Shown here piece after piece: positions 41,109 to 50,024 of a stretch of 64,000 bases of DNA. How positions within the stretch are numbered: the first letter of the stretch is position 1; each line of letters opens with the position of its first letter. The stretch comes from CAYHCE01 sp964355015 (GTDB lineage: Bacteria; Cyanobacteriota; Cyanobacteriia; PCC-6307; Cyanobiaceae): positions 137,661 through 201,660 of the forward strand of contig CAYHCE010000001.1 in the NCBI GenBank assembly GCA_964355015.1. Reading direction: 5' to 3'. The notes beneath the pieces were generated by a model. The model made no database searches. It saw only the letters and a list, made by a program, of their open reading frames with translations, and was not told the origin of the DNA. The translations under genes were made by a program, and so were the position numbers.

Positions 41109-42293
41109 ATGAGTGGGAATGGCTCCCCAAAGGAGGCTGCACCCGAAGGCCCCAAGCCCATCAACCCTGCCGCCTCCCTACGAGCCGTCGTGACCTTGTC
41201 CCCTGCCAGCAGCAACGGCATCGTTCCCAGCCAGTCGGCACGGATTGAGGTGATCGGGGTCGGAGGTGGGGGCAGCAACGCCGTCAACCGGATGATCGCC
41301 TCCGACCTCCAGGGGGTCGGCTATCGGGTGCTGAATACCGATGCCCAGGCCCTGCTGCAGTCGTCGGCGCAGATGAGGGTGCAGCTGGGCCAGAAGCTCA
41401 CCCGCGGTTTGGGTGCGGGCGGCAATCCGGTGATCGGTCAGAAGGCGGCCGAAGAATCCCGCAACGAACTTCAGGAAGCCCTGCAGGGCGCCGATCTTGT
41501 CTTCATCGCGGCCGGCATGGGGGGCGGCACCGGCACGGGAGCGGCGCCGATCCTGGCCGAGGTGGCCAAGGAGTGCGGAGCCCTCACGGTGGGGATTGTC
41601 ACCAAGCCTTTCGTCTTCGAGGGCCGCAAGCGCATGAAGCAGGCCGAGGAGGGCATCGCCCGACTGGCCGAGCATGTGGACACCCTGATCGTGATCCCCA
41701 ACGACCGGTTGAGGGATGCGATCGCCGGCGCTCCCCTCCAGGAGGCCTTCCGAGCCGCCGACGACGTCCTGCGTCAGGGGGTCAAGGGCATCAGTGACAT
41801 CATCACCAAGCCGGGCCTGGTCAATGTGGACTTCGCCGATGTGCGCTCCGTCATGACCCTTGCCGGCACGGCCCTGCTCGGAATCGGCGTGGGATCCGGC
41901 CGCTCCCGCGCCACGGAGGCGGCCCAGGCCGCCATGAGCAGTCCCCTGCTGGAATCAGCCCGCATCGACGGCGCCAAGGGCTGCGTGATCAACATCAGCG
42001 GTGGCAAGGACATGACCCTCGAGGACATGACCACCGCCTCCGAGGTCATCTACGAAGTGGTGGACCCAGATGCCAACATCATCGTCGGCGCCGTGGTGGA
42101 CGAGAAGCTCGAGGGGGAGATCCACGTGACCGTGATCGCGACCGGATTCGAGGGTGGTGCCACCTACCGCTCCGAACGGCCGGTCCAGAGCTTCGCCACC
42201 CCCCACCAGCTCCCCCAGGCTGCGGTCATCCAGCGCGGCGCCAAGATCCCGCCGTTCCTGCTCAATCGTCAGGGCCGCTCCGACGAGGGCTGA
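41109..42293 (+). CDS. ftsZ: Cell division protein FtsZ
   Basis: This 394-residue tubulin-like GTPase carries VGGGGSNAVNRMI, the signature GGGTGTGAAPILAEV and the T7 loop NVDFADVRSVM. It forms the Z-ring. ATG at 41109 (MSGNGS) gives a 50-residue disordered lead before IEVIGVGGGG. ATG at 41097 overlaps the candidate -10, and a GTG at about 41189 is a further option. The C-terminal tail is short (IPPFLLNRQGRSDEG) and retains a hydrophobic peptide like those that bind FtsZ partners. Confidence 0.95.
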   Translation: MSGNGSPKEAAPEGPKPINPAASLRAVVTLSPASSNGIVPSQSARIEVIGVGGGGSNAVNRMIASDLQGVGYRVLNTDAQALLQSSAQMRVQLGQKLTRGLGAGGNPVIGQKAAEESRNELQEALQGADLVFIAAGMGGGTGTGAAPILAEVAKECGALTVGIVTKPFVFEGRKRMKQAEEGIARLAEHVDTLIVIPNDRLRDAIAGAPLQEAFRAADDVLRQGVKGISDIITKPGLVNVDFADVRSVMTLAGTALLGIGVGSGRSRATEAAQAAMSSPLLESARIDGAKGCVINISGGKDMTLEDMTTASEVIYEVVDPDANIIVGAVVDEKLEGEIHVTVIATGFEGGATYRSERPVQSFATPHQLPQAAVIQRGAKIPPFLLNRQGRSDEG

Positions 42294-42462
42294 CCCCGGG
42301 GCCAACGGCCCTGAGGCGCTTCCCGGGAGCCAGGAGGCCACACCCTGCCCACCAGGAAGGCTTTTCCTGATGCTCAGGCGAGGCTTTCCGCATCGATCGT
42401 CTGAGCCCGTTGTGATGAGCCTGTGACCGTTGCCGAGGCCGTCGAGACGTGTTCAAGAGGGT
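42294..42462. other. Convergent intergenic region between ftsZ and the SRP RNA
   Basis: No protein gene is visible. There are imperfect hairpins, the best being GCTCAG (42372-42377) with CTGAGC (42401-42406), and AGGAA/TTCCT around 42351-42368. None has a long T-tract. They may end both convergent transcripts. Confidence 0.4.
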
Positions 42463-42550
42463 GACCCGGAGTCCACGCCTGCCTGGAGCATCCCGTGTGG
42501 CTGCTCCCTTCCGGTCCTGACCAGATTTGGGCGTCCGGGCCGCATGGGTC
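42463..42550 (-). ncRNA. ffs: Signal recognition particle RNA (4.5S type)
   Basis: The minus strand contains the universal SRP RNA apical domain: GGTCAGGACCGGAAGGGAGC followed by AGCC...CGGGATGC. Flanking bases close a stem (GACCC at 42550 side with GGGTC at 42463 side, plus GGACGCC/GGCGTGG inside). The ends are placed by this pairing and may be off by several bases. The RNA binds Ffh and targets nascent membrane proteins. It lies convergent to ftsZ and divergent from panB. Confidence 0.9.
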
Positions 42551-42596
42551 CGAGTCGGTTTGATGCTAGCAATGGGCCCTCGCGAGGAACTGGCCC

Positions 42597-43436
42597 GTGC
42601 CGCTGCGACCCGGTGATCTGGTAACCCGCAAGCAGGCGGGCCGGCCCATCTGTGTGCTCACCGCCTGGGATGCCCTTTCTGCGGCGCTGGTCGAGGAGGC
42701 CGGCGCCGAGGTGGTGCTGGTGGGCGACTCCCTGGCCATGGTCGTGCTGGGTCATGCCACCACCCTGCCGGTGACGCTCGAGGAGATGATCCACCACACC
42801 CGGGCCGTGGGCCGTGGCCTGCAGCGTCCTCCCGCCCGACAACCGCTGCTGATCTGCGATCTGCCCTTCCTCAGTTACCAGTGCGGCGCCGATCGTGCGG
42901 TGGAGGCCGCCGGGCGGGTGCTGAAGGAAACCCCCGCTGCGGCCGTCAAGCTGGAGGGCGGCGAGCCCGAAACCGTGGCGGTGATCGATCGCCTGGTGCG
43001 GAGTGGCATTCCCGTGATGGGCCACCTGGGCCTCACGCCACAGTCGGTGCATCGGCTGGGCTATCGGCGTCAGGCCAACGATCCGCTCAGCCAGGAGCGG
43101 CTGCGGCGCCAGGCGCTCGACCTGCAGGCGGCCGGCTGCTTCGCTCTGGTGCTGGAGCACGTTCCGGGGGCGCTGGCGGGGTGCCTGCGGCGGGAGCTGG
43201 TCCTGCCGGTGATCGGCATCGGCGCCGGTGACGACTGCGATGGTCAGGTGCGGGTCACCGCCGACCTGCTCGGCCTGACCACCGCCCAGCCGCCGTTCAG
43301 CCCCCCCCTGCTGCCGGGACGCAGCCTCTGCGTGGAAGCGCTCAGGGGCTGGTTGGAGGCCGCGGAGTCCCTGCCGCTGGAGGTTGCCGACGCGTCTCCC
43401 ACCACGCCAGCAGCTCCCGCAGCACCGCATTGCTGA
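42597..43436 (+). CDS. panB: 3-methyl-2-oxobutanoate hydroxymethyltransferase
   Basis: This 279-residue enzyme of pantothenate synthesis shows VLTAWDALSAALVEEAGAEV, LVGDSLAMVVLGH, AVKLEGGEP, GHLGLTPQSVHRLGY and IGIGAGDDCDGQV. It adds a hydroxymethyl group to 2-oxoisovalerate. The GTG start gives MPLRPGDLVTRKQAG. The C-terminal 95 bases overlap the convergent hemW gene, so both 3' ends share DNA on opposite strands. Confidence 0.94.
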   Translation: MPLRPGDLVTRKQAGRPICVLTAWDALSAALVEEAGAEVVLVGDSLAMVVLGHATTLPVTLEEMIHHTRAVGRGLQRPPARQPLLICDLPFLSYQCGADRAVEAAGRVLKETPAAAVKLEGGEPETVAVIDRLVRSGIPVMGHLGLTPQSVHRLGYRRQANDPLSQERLRRQALDLQAAGCFALVLEHVPGALAGCLRRELVLPVIGIGAGDDCDGQVRVTADLLGLTTAQPPFSPPLLPGRSLCVEALRGWLEAAESLPLEVADASPTTPAAPAAPHC

Positions 43437-44577
43437 GGGCCAGTCCAGCCGGATCGCTCAGCCGCCAGCGGGGTCCCTCGATCCGCAGCAGGCCACGCTC
43501 CACGAACCTCTGCAGCCGCTTCGCCAGGGCCTCGATCTCGGCCGCCGGCAGGCCGGCGGCTGCAGCCAGCCGCTCCAGGTTCACCCCCTCCCGCTGCCGC
43601 AGCCCCACGATCAGCCGCTCGTCGAAGGGCATGGCGAAAGCAGGGTCTCCGCCGGCTGCCGCGGCGGAGGCTCCTCCCTGCCGCAGCCAGGCGGCATAGG
43701 CGTCCCGGGTCCGCGGCCGGGCCAGGCGCCGGCCGAACGGCGCCGAGGTGGAGCCAAGCCCGAAGCCCCACCAGCCCGCCCCGCTCCAGTAGACGCGGTT
43801 GTGGCGGGAGGCATGGCCGGGCCGGGCGTAGTTGGAGATCTCGTAATGGCCGTAGCCGGCGGCCGTGAGACGCTGCCAGGTGAGGTCCATCAGATCCGCC
43901 GCCAGATCGGCCTCCGGCAGCTGCAGCTGGCCGCGCCGCTGCAGCCGATCGAACACGGTGCCGGGCTCCACGATCAGGTCATAGACGGAGAGGTGAGGTG
44001 CCTCGAGGGCCAGGGCCCGCTCCAGCTGCTCCAGCCAATGGGCCCCATCCTGCTCGGGCAGGCCCTGGATCAGGTCGAGGCTCCAGCTGGTCAGATCCCC
44101 GCTGGCCAGGGCCTGGCGCAGCCAGCCTGCGGCCTGCAGCAGGTCGGCGCAACGGTGACGGCGTCCGAGCCGCGCCAGGACTCCGTCATCGAAGCTCTGG
44201 CCTCCCAGACTCACCCGGTTCACGCCCTCCGCCAGCACCCCCTCCAGGCGGGCCCGGTCGAACGTGGCTGGATCCATCTCCAGAGTGATCTCCGCCCCCT
44301 GCGCCAGGCCGAAGCGCTGGCGCAGGGCCTCCAGCAGGCCGCCGATCTGGCCGGCGGTGAGCAGGGAGGGGGTGCCTCCGCCCAGATACACCGTCGAAAG
44401 GGGTGGCCCGGCCGGCGTCGCCCCGATCTCGGCCTGCAGCAGGGGCAGGTAGGAGGCGATCGAGCCGGAGTGGCTACCGTCGGCCCTGTCCCCCAGGGGA
44501 ACCACCGCAAAGTCGCAATAGAAGCAGCGTCGCTGGCAGAAGGGAATATGCAGGTAGGCGGCGCGGGGGGCGGGCAT
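43342..44577 (-). CDS. hemW: Radical SAM heme chaperone HemW-like protein
   Basis: This 411-residue protein has the radical SAM cluster HIPFCQRRCFYCDF, GGGTPSLL, SLGGQSFDDGVLARLGRRH and YEISNYARPGHASRHN. These fit HemW, the heme chaperone, rather than coproporphyrinogen dehydrogenase HemN, because the N-terminal extension and extra Cys of HemN are absent. ATG at 44577 (MPAPRAAYLHIP). The stop reaches 95 bases into panB on the other strand. Confidence 0.88.
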   Translation of the reverse strand: MPAPRAAYLHIPFCQRRCFYCDFAVVPLGDRADGSHSGSIASYLPLLQAEIGATPAGPPLSTVYLGGGTPSLLTAGQIGGLLEALRQRFGLAQGAEITLEMDPATFDRARLEGVLAEGVNRVSLGGQSFDDGVLARLGRRHRCADLLQAAGWLRQALASGDLTSWSLDLIQGLPEQDGAHWLEQLERALALEAPHLSVYDLIVEPGTVFDRLQRRGQLQLPEADLAADLMDLTWQRLTAAGYGHYEISNYARPGHASRHNRVYWSGAGWWGFGLGSTSAPFGRRLARPRTRDAYAAWLRQGGASAAAAGGDPAFAMPFDERLIVGLRQREGVNLERLAAAAGLPAAEIEALAKRLQRFVERGLLRIEGPRWRLSDPAGLALSNAVLRELLAWWETRRQPPAAGTPRPPTSP

Positions 44578-44728
44578 GGGCAAGGGACTCGGGAAGCCAA
44601 AGGGTTTGGGGGGTGAGCTGGTCCTGCCCGCGTGTCCGTAGGCAAATGTACGGATACCTTTCCCGCTCAAGCGGGCCTGGATCGGCCATGCTGATTTGTC
44701 AGCGCCATGGGCAGCCCACGACCGACAC

Positions 44729-45844
44729 ATGGTGGACCCGCTGATCCTCTTGCTGTTCCTCATTTCCGGCGCCGCCACCGGCTGGCTCGGGGTGGACCTG
44801 CTGCCGGAGCGCCTGCTGCTCGAGGTCACCAACCTGGAGGGTCTTCGCTGGGTTCTGGGTGGCTTCGGGGCGTTCTTCGGTCTCCTGGCCGGTTTCTTCT
44901 TCCAGCTGCTGCGCCGGCGCCTGATGCGGCAGGTGCGCTCCATGCCCACCGATCTGCTGGTGAGCCGTGCGGTGGGCCTGATCCTGGGCCTGCTGGTGGC
45001 CAACCTGCTTCTGGCACCGATCCTGCTGCTGCCCCTCCCCTGGGAGGTTGTGTTCGTCAAGCCGCTGGCGGCCGTGCTGAGCAACGTGTTCTTCGGCGTG
45101 CTCGGTTACAACCTGGCGGAAGTGCATGGCCGCACCCTGCTGCGCCTGTTCAACCCCGCGAGCACCGAAGCCCTGCTGGTGGCCGATGGGGTACTGCAAC
45201 CTGCCACCGCCAAGATCCTCGACACCAGCGTGATCATCGATGGGCGCATCCGCGGTCTGCTGGAGAGCGGACTGCTGGAGGGCCAGGTCATCGTGGCCCA
45301 GGCGGTGATCGACGAGCTGCAGCAGCTGGCCGATTCGAGCAACGCCGAGAAGCGGGGGAAGGGTCGCCGGGGCCTGAACCTGCTGGCGGAGCTCCGGGAG
45401 CGCTACGGCCGTCGGCTGGTGGTGAACAGCACCCGCTACGAGGGCAGCGGCGCCGACGAGAAGCTGCTCAAACTCACGGCCGATACAGGCGGCACCCTGC
45501 TCACCGCCGATTACAACCTGGCCAAGGTGGCTGAGGTACAGGAGTTGCGCGTGATGCACCTCAGCACCCTGGTGATCGCCCTGCGGCCGGAGGTGCAGCC
45601 CGGCGACGCCCTGCAGCTCAAGATCGTGCGGGAGGGCAAGGAGGCCGATCAGGGGGTTGGCTACCTGGAGGACGGCACCATGGTGGTGGTGGAGGCGGCC
45701 CGTGCCCGGATCGGCCAGCGTCTGCCGGTCACCGTCACCGGCGCCCTGCAGACGCCGGCCGGCCGGATGGTGTTCGCCCGCTGCGATCCCCCCGAAACTC
45801 CTCGACAGCCCGCTGCCGTCCGGCAGCCGGCAGGCCCCCGCTAG
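44729..45844 (+). CDS. PIN/TRAM-domain membrane protein (YacL-like)
   Basis: This 371-residue protein has four N-terminal transmembrane helices (about residues 2-20, 37-60, 74-95 and 100-120), a PIN nuclease domain (ILDTSVIIDGRIRGL; acidic residues also in ELQQLADS and TADYNLA) and a C-terminal TRAM domain (IVREGKEADQGVGYLEDGTMVVV). It resembles YacL. The PIN fold suggests RNase activity near the membrane; the target is unknown. The ATG at 44729 fits the first helix. Confidence 0.88.
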   Translation: MVDPLILLLFLISGAATGWLGVDLLPERLLLEVTNLEGLRWVLGGFGAFFGLLAGFFFQLLRRRLMRQVRSMPTDLLVSRAVGLILGLLVANLLLAPILLLPLPWEVVFVKPLAAVLSNVFFGVLGYNLAEVHGRTLLRLFNPASTEALLVADGVLQPATAKILDTSVIIDGRIRGLLESGLLEGQVIVAQAVIDELQQLADSSNAEKRGKGRRGLNLLAELRERYGRRLVVNSTRYEGSGADEKLLKLTADTGGTLLTADYNLAKVAEVQELRVMHLSTLVIALRPEVQPGDALQLKIVREGKEADQGVGYLEDGTMVVVEAARARIGQRLPVTVTGALQTPAGRMVFARCDPPETPRQPAAVRQPAGPR

Positions 45845-45876
45845 GCTCGCTTCCAGGCTTTGCAGAGCGTTTCCTG

Positions 45877-46551
45877 ATGTCGGTGTCGGCTCCCTACTAC
45901 GGCGACTCCGCCGTGATGCGCACACCGCCCCCCGACCTGCCGTCCCTTCTGTTGAAGGAACGCATCGTCTATCTGGGCCTGCCCCTCTTCTCCGACGACG
46001 ACACCAAGCGTCAGATGGGGATCGACGTGACCGAGCTGATCATCGCCCAGCTCCTCTATCTCGAATTTGACAATCCCGACAAGCCGATCTTCTTCTACAT
46101 CAACTCCACCGGCACCAGCTGGTACTCGGGTGATGCGATCGGCTTCGAGACCGAGGCCTTCGCCATCTGCGACACGATCCGCTACGTGAAGCCGCCGGTG
46201 CACACCATCTGCATCGGCCAGGCGATGGGCACCGCCGCGATGATCCTGTCTGCCGGGGCCAAGGGGCACAGGGCGGCCTTGCCCCACGCCTCGATCGTGC
46301 TGCACCAGCCGCGCTCCGGCGCCCGCGGCCAGGCCAGCGACATCCAGATCCGGGCTCAGGAGGTGTTGCACAACAAGCGGGTGATGCTCGAGATGCTCGC
46401 GGACAACACCGGCCGCAGCGTGGAGCAGCTCACCAGGGATTCCGACCGGATGACCTATCTCACCCCGAGGGAGGCGCTGGAGTACGGCCTGATCGACAGG
46501 ATCCTCACCAGCCAGAAGGCATCGCCCATGCCTCTCGCCGGGTCGCTCTGA
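45877..46551 (+). CDS. clpR: Clp protease subunit ClpR (non-catalytic ClpP homologue)
   Basis: This 224-residue ClpP-fold protein keeps the His-containing IVLHQPRSG, but the segment that normally holds the serine (GxAASMGAFL) reads GQAMGTAAMIL, so the nucleophile is replaced by Gly. The Asp of the usual RD-F motif is also changed (SDRMTYLT). It is the structural ClpR subunit that forms the cyanobacterial ClpP3/ClpR core with ClpC. clpP3 follows 112 bases later. Confidence 0.92.
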   Translation: MSVSAPYYGDSAVMRTPPPDLPSLLLKERIVYLGLPLFSDDDTKRQMGIDVTELIIAQLLYLEFDNPDKPIFFYINSTGTSWYSGDAIGFETEAFAICDTIRYVKPPVHTICIGQAMGTAAMILSAGAKGHRAALPHASIVLHQPRSGARGQASDIQIRAQEVLHNKRVMLEMLADNTGRSVEQLTRDSDRMTYLTPREALEYGLIDRILTSQKASPMPLAGSL

Positions 46552-46663
46552 GCGCACGGGCACCGGGCTGGCCCGTGGGAGGCACCCTGCTTCCGCCCGG
46601 GTCAGCGGCTACTGCCCCGCCTTCCGTTCCTTCTCACAAACCTTCTCACCGCCCGTTCCCGTC

Positions 46664-47266
46664 ATGCCCATCGGCACCCCCAGCGTTCCCTACCGCCTAC
46701 CCGGCAGCCAGTATGAGCGCTGGGTCGACATCTACACCCGCCTCGGGGTGGAGCGGATCCTCTTCCTCGGCCAGGAGGTGAACGACGGCATCGCCAACAG
46801 TCTGGTGGCCCAGATGCTCTATCTCGATTCCGACGACAGCAGCAAGCCGATCTATCTCTACATCAACTCCCCGGGTGGCTCCGTGACCGCCGGCCTCGCC
46901 ATCTACGACACGATCCAGTACGTGAAGTCCGACGTGGTGACGATCTGCGTGGGCCTGGCGGCGAGCATGGGGGCCTTCCTGCTGGCGGCCGGTACCAAGG
47001 GCAAGCGGCTGGCCCTGCCCCACAGCCGGATCATGATCCACCAGCCCCTGGGCGGCACCAGCCAGCGCCAGGCCAGCGACATCGAGATCGAAGCCCGCGA
47101 GATCCTGCGCATGAAGGACATGCTCAACCAGTCCCTCGCCGACATGTGTGGTCAGAGCCTGGAAAAGGTCACCAAGGACACCGACCGCGATTACTTCCTC
47201 AGTGCTGCCGAGGCCAAGGAGTACGGCCTGATCGACCGGGTCATCTCCCACCCCACCGAGGCCTGA
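46664..47266 (+). CDS. clpP3: ATP-dependent Clp protease proteolytic subunit ClpP3
   Basis: This 200-residue subunit has the complete triad motifs: GLAASMGAFLL with Ser, RIMIHQPLGG with His, DTDRDYFLSAAEAKEYGLID with Asp. YINSPGGSVTAG is the substrate-binding loop. It forms the active rings with ClpR, and the ClpC chaperone feeds it. The gene order clpR-clpP3 is the cyanobacterial standard. Confidence 0.95.
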   Translation: MPIGTPSVPYRLPGSQYERWVDIYTRLGVERILFLGQEVNDGIANSLVAQMLYLDSDDSSKPIYLYINSPGGSVTAGLAIYDTIQYVKSDVVTICVGLAASMGAFLLAAGTKGKRLALPHSRIMIHQPLGGTSQRQASDIEIEAREILRMKDMLNQSLADMCGQSLEKVTKDTDRDYFLSAAEAKEYGLIDRVISHPTEA

Positions 47267-47296
47267 GTCAGCCCCTGGTTCCGGCGGCCCCCTGGC

Positions 47297-47809
47297 TCAG
47301 CCCCTGCCGGTGAAGCTCAGCAGCCGAGCAGCGTTGTCCACCGCGACCGGCAGGCCGGTGGGATCGAGCAGGCCCAGCTGGGCCAGTACGGAGGCCTGAT
47401 CCCAGTAGATGTGCTCGTAGGCCACCTTGCCCTCGCGTACGCCGACCACCACCACAAGCGCCACCTCCACCCGCCGCCCCGTCGCGGCCACCCCGGGCAG
47501 CAGATGGGTGATCGGCTGGGTGTGGGTGAAGCGGATCACCAGCTCATCCACCAGGCGCTCGGTGTCGATCGTGCGCGAGATCGGGATGAACTCGGCGTCG
47601 GGGGGAAAGAACTGGCCGATCAGATCGTTGGCATAGAACGCCCGCACGCCTTCCAGGCCGCAGCCGCCGGTTCCCGATCCCAGGTTGATCAGATGGGGGT
47701 CGTCGACCATCGTCGCCAGAGTGCCTTCGAGGTCGGCGGCGATCTCTGCCTGCAGGTGGGCCTCGAACAGGGCGCCGATCGTTTCGCGATCGGCCACGGG
47801 TGAGTCCAT
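47297..47809 (-). CDS. NTF2-like / SnoaL-like protein
   Basis: This 170-residue protein starts with an alpha-helix (RETIGALFEAHLQAEIAADLEG), then TLATMVDDPHLINL and EGVRAFYANDLIGQFFP, and later ISRTIDTERLVDELVIRFTHT and VEVALVVVVGVREGKVAYEHIYWDQASV. This is the ester-cyclase/NTF2-like cone fold. Its ligand is unknown. It is divergent from ilvC with 103 bases between starts. Confidence 0.75.
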   Translation of the reverse strand: MDSPVADRETIGALFEAHLQAEIAADLEGTLATMVDDPHLINLGSGTGGCGLEGVRAFYANDLIGQFFPPDAEFIPISRTIDTERLVDELVIRFTHTQPITHLLPGVAATGRRVEVALVVVVGVREGKVAYEHIYWDQASVLAQLGLLDPTGLPVAVDNAARLLSFTGRG

Positions 47810-47912
47810 GGGGAGCCGGCGGAGAGCACGAACGTAAGACGATCGGGGCGGGTCCAGCCGCTGGGCGCTTGCGTAAGCTCGATTCCTGCTCCCTGCCCCA
47901 GCCCAAGCCCGG

Positions 47913-48908
47913 ATGGCCCAGCTCTTCTACGACTCCGACGCCGACCTCAGCCTCCTGAACGGCAAGACGGTGGCCATCATCGGCTACGGCAGCCAGGGCC
48001 ATGCCCATGCCCTGAACCTCAAGGACAGCGGCGTCAACGTGGTGGTGGGCCTCTACGCGGGCAGCCGCTCCGCCGAGAAGGCACGGGCCGATGGCCTCGA
48101 GGTGCTGAATGTGGCCGACGCCTGTGCCAAGGCCGACTGGATCATGGTGCTGCTGCCCGATGAAACCCAGAAGGCGGTCTATGAGGCGGAGATCGCGCCC
48201 CACCTGAGTGCCGGCAAGGTGCTGAGTTTCGCCCATGGCTTCAACATCCGCTTCGGTCTGATCGTCCCCCCTGCCGACGTGGATGTGGTGATGATTGCCC
48301 CGAAGGGTCCGGGCCACACCGTGCGCTGGGAGTACCAGAATGGCCAGGGCGTGCCCTGCCTATTCGCGGTCCAGCAGGACGCCTCCGGCCATGCCCGCGC
48401 CTTGGCGATGGCCTATGCCAAGGCGATCGGCGGCACCCGCGCCGGCATCCTCGAAACCAACTTCAAGGAAGAAACCGAAACCGATCTGTTCGGCGAGCAG
48501 GCCGTACTCTGCGGCGGCCTCAGTGAGCTTGTGAAGGCCGGCTTCGAGACCCTGGTGGAGGCGGGCTATCAGCCCGAACTGGCCTACTTCGAGTGCCTGC
48601 ACGAGGTCAAGCTGATCGTGGATCTGATGGTGAAGGGCGGCCTCACCGCCATGCGCGATTCGATCTCCAACACCGCCGAGTACGGCGACTATGTGAGCGG
48701 ACCGCGCCTGATCACCGCCGACACCAAGGCCGAGATGCAGCGCATCCTCGCCGACATCCAGGACGGCACCTTCGCCCGCAACTTCGTGGCCGAGTGCGAG
48801 GCCGGTAAGCCCGAGATGAACCGGATCCGCCAGCGCGACAGCCAGCATCCGATCGAGAAGGTGGGCACGGGCCTGCGCTCGATGTTCAGCTGGCTCAAGG
48901 CGGCCTGA
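47913..48908 (+). CDS. ilvC: Ketol-acid reductoisomerase
   Basis: This 331-residue class I enzyme has IIGYGSQGHAHALNLKDSG (NADPH site), IAPKGPGHTVRWEY and the metal-binding acidic helices ETDLFGEQAVLCGGL and FECLHEVKLIVDLM. It acts in branched-chain amino acid and pantothenate precursor synthesis. It ends in TGLRSMFSWLKAA. Confidence 0.96.
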   Translation: MAQLFYDSDADLSLLNGKTVAIIGYGSQGHAHALNLKDSGVNVVVGLYAGSRSAEKARADGLEVLNVADACAKADWIMVLLPDETQKAVYEAEIAPHLSAGKVLSFAHGFNIRFGLIVPPADVDVVMIAPKGPGHTVRWEYQNGQGVPCLFAVQQDASGHARALAMAYAKAIGGTRAGILETNFKEETETDLFGEQAVLCGGLSELVKAGFETLVEAGYQPELAYFECLHEVKLIVDLMVKGGLTAMRDSISNTAEYGDYVSGPRLITADTKAEMQRILADIQDGTFARNFVAECEAGKPEMNRIRQRDSQHPIEKVGTGLRSMFSWLKAA

Positions 48909-48968
48909 GCCCAGCACGGTTCGGACCTCCGGGGCATGCTCTCGCCATGAGCCTTCAAGGATGATGCT

Positions 48969-50024
48969 GTGGGGCTGAAGGCCGGTCTGCAATCCCTGGT
49001 CTGGGGAAGTGCCCAAGCCGGCGGGGCTCTCACCGTGGCCTCCACGGCCTGGCTGGTCAGCGGCCTCAGTCACCAGCCCCTGGTCAACAGCCTGCTGCCG
49101 GCTCTGGGGGTGCTGCCCACCCTTCTGCCACTGCCGCGGAGCGCCGCTGCCGGCTACGTCCTGCAACTGCTCGGCGGCCTGCTGCTGCTCGGGGTCAGCC
49201 TGAAGCTGACCGGCCCTGCCGTGCTCTGGCCCCTGCTTGCCGTGCTGCTGTTCGGCCTAGGCGGCCAGATGAGCACCCTCCCCCTGCAGCAGTCCCTTGT
49301 GCAGGTATCACAGCTGTCGATGCAGCAGCTGAGGCTTGGCAGTTCGCTTGGCCAGCTGCTCGGCAACCTGCTCACAGGGGTGTTGTTCCCGATCGGCAAG
49401 GCCGTTCTTCAGTACGCCAACGGCCTGCTGCTGCTGCTGCCGCTTCTGCCCACGGTGTGGCGTTCCGCCCGTACCCCGACGCCGGCCGCGTCCTCAGCGG
49501 AAACGCTCAAGGTCCCCTTGCAAGGGCGATGCGTCGTCCAGGGGCTGCTGTTCGCCAGCCTGTTCGGCCTGCTGGCGCTCTGGGTGCGCAAAGTGGGAGC
49601 GGGCAACTGCTTCGATTTCGGCATGGTGCTCACTGCCTACGGGCTCGGGCGCACCCTCGGATCCACCCCCCTGCGGCCCAGGCTGGCTCCGGCGGGCGAG
49701 TACCTGCTGATCGCCGCCCTGCTGGCGGCCACCCAGGTCGTGCCGGGGTGGTCCGCCGTGTTGCTGTTCCTGCCGATGGGCCTGCTGGCTGCGGGCACCG
49801 ATGCCCGACTCGCCGCCTCTCTGACCCATCTGGGCGACGAGCCGAGTCGCTGGCAGGTGATCGAGCGCGACGGGGCCCTGGGAGGTCTGCTGGGCACCCT
49901 CGGGATCGGTCTGGTGGCCCAACTGTTGGGCCTGACTCTCGCCCTGCCCATCGAAGTGGCGGCATTCGCGGCGGCGGCGTTGCTGCTGCCGAAGCGCAGG
50001 GGCCCGCTGGCCGAATCGGTTTGA
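48969..50024 (+). CDS. Multi-pass membrane protein of MFS type, unknown substrate
   Basis: This 351-residue protein starts GTG and shows ten or more hydrophobic helices. The first half contains WGSAQAGGALTVASTAWLVS and LLQLLGGLLLLGVSLKL-like helices, and the central loop carries RTPTPAASSAETLKV. Its stop overlaps the cobD TTG start (TTGA at 50021). It may transport a corrinoid precursor, but this is only suggested by the coupling. I recognise no characterised family. Confidence 0.65.
   Translation: MGLKAGLQSLVWGSAQAGGALTVASTAWLVSGLSHQPLVNSLLPALGVLPTLLPLPRSAAAGYVLQLLGGLLLLGVSLKLTGPAVLWPLLAVLLFGLGGQMSTLPLQQSLVQVSQLSMQQLRLGSSLGQLLGNLLTGVLFPIGKAVLQYANGLLLLLPLLPTVWRSARTPTPAASSAETLKVPLQGRCVVQGLLFASLFGLLALWVRKVGAGNCFDFGMVLTAYGLGRTLGSTPLRPRLAPAGEYLLIAALLAATQVVPGWSAVLLFLPMGLLAAGTDARLAASLTHLGDEPSRWQVIERDGALGGLLGTLGIGLVAQLLGLTLALPIEVAAFAAAALLLPKRRGPLAESV

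Noticed and set aside
44578..45084. N-terminal extension of hemW
   Set aside because: The extra residues are Arg/Ser/Thr-rich antisense of the PIN/TRAM gene; the HemW family begins at the HIPFC cluster.
46557..46577. ACGGGC/GCCCGT hairpin between clpR and clpP3
   Set aside because: It is a six-base stem with no T-tract in a G+C-rich gap and is likely chance.
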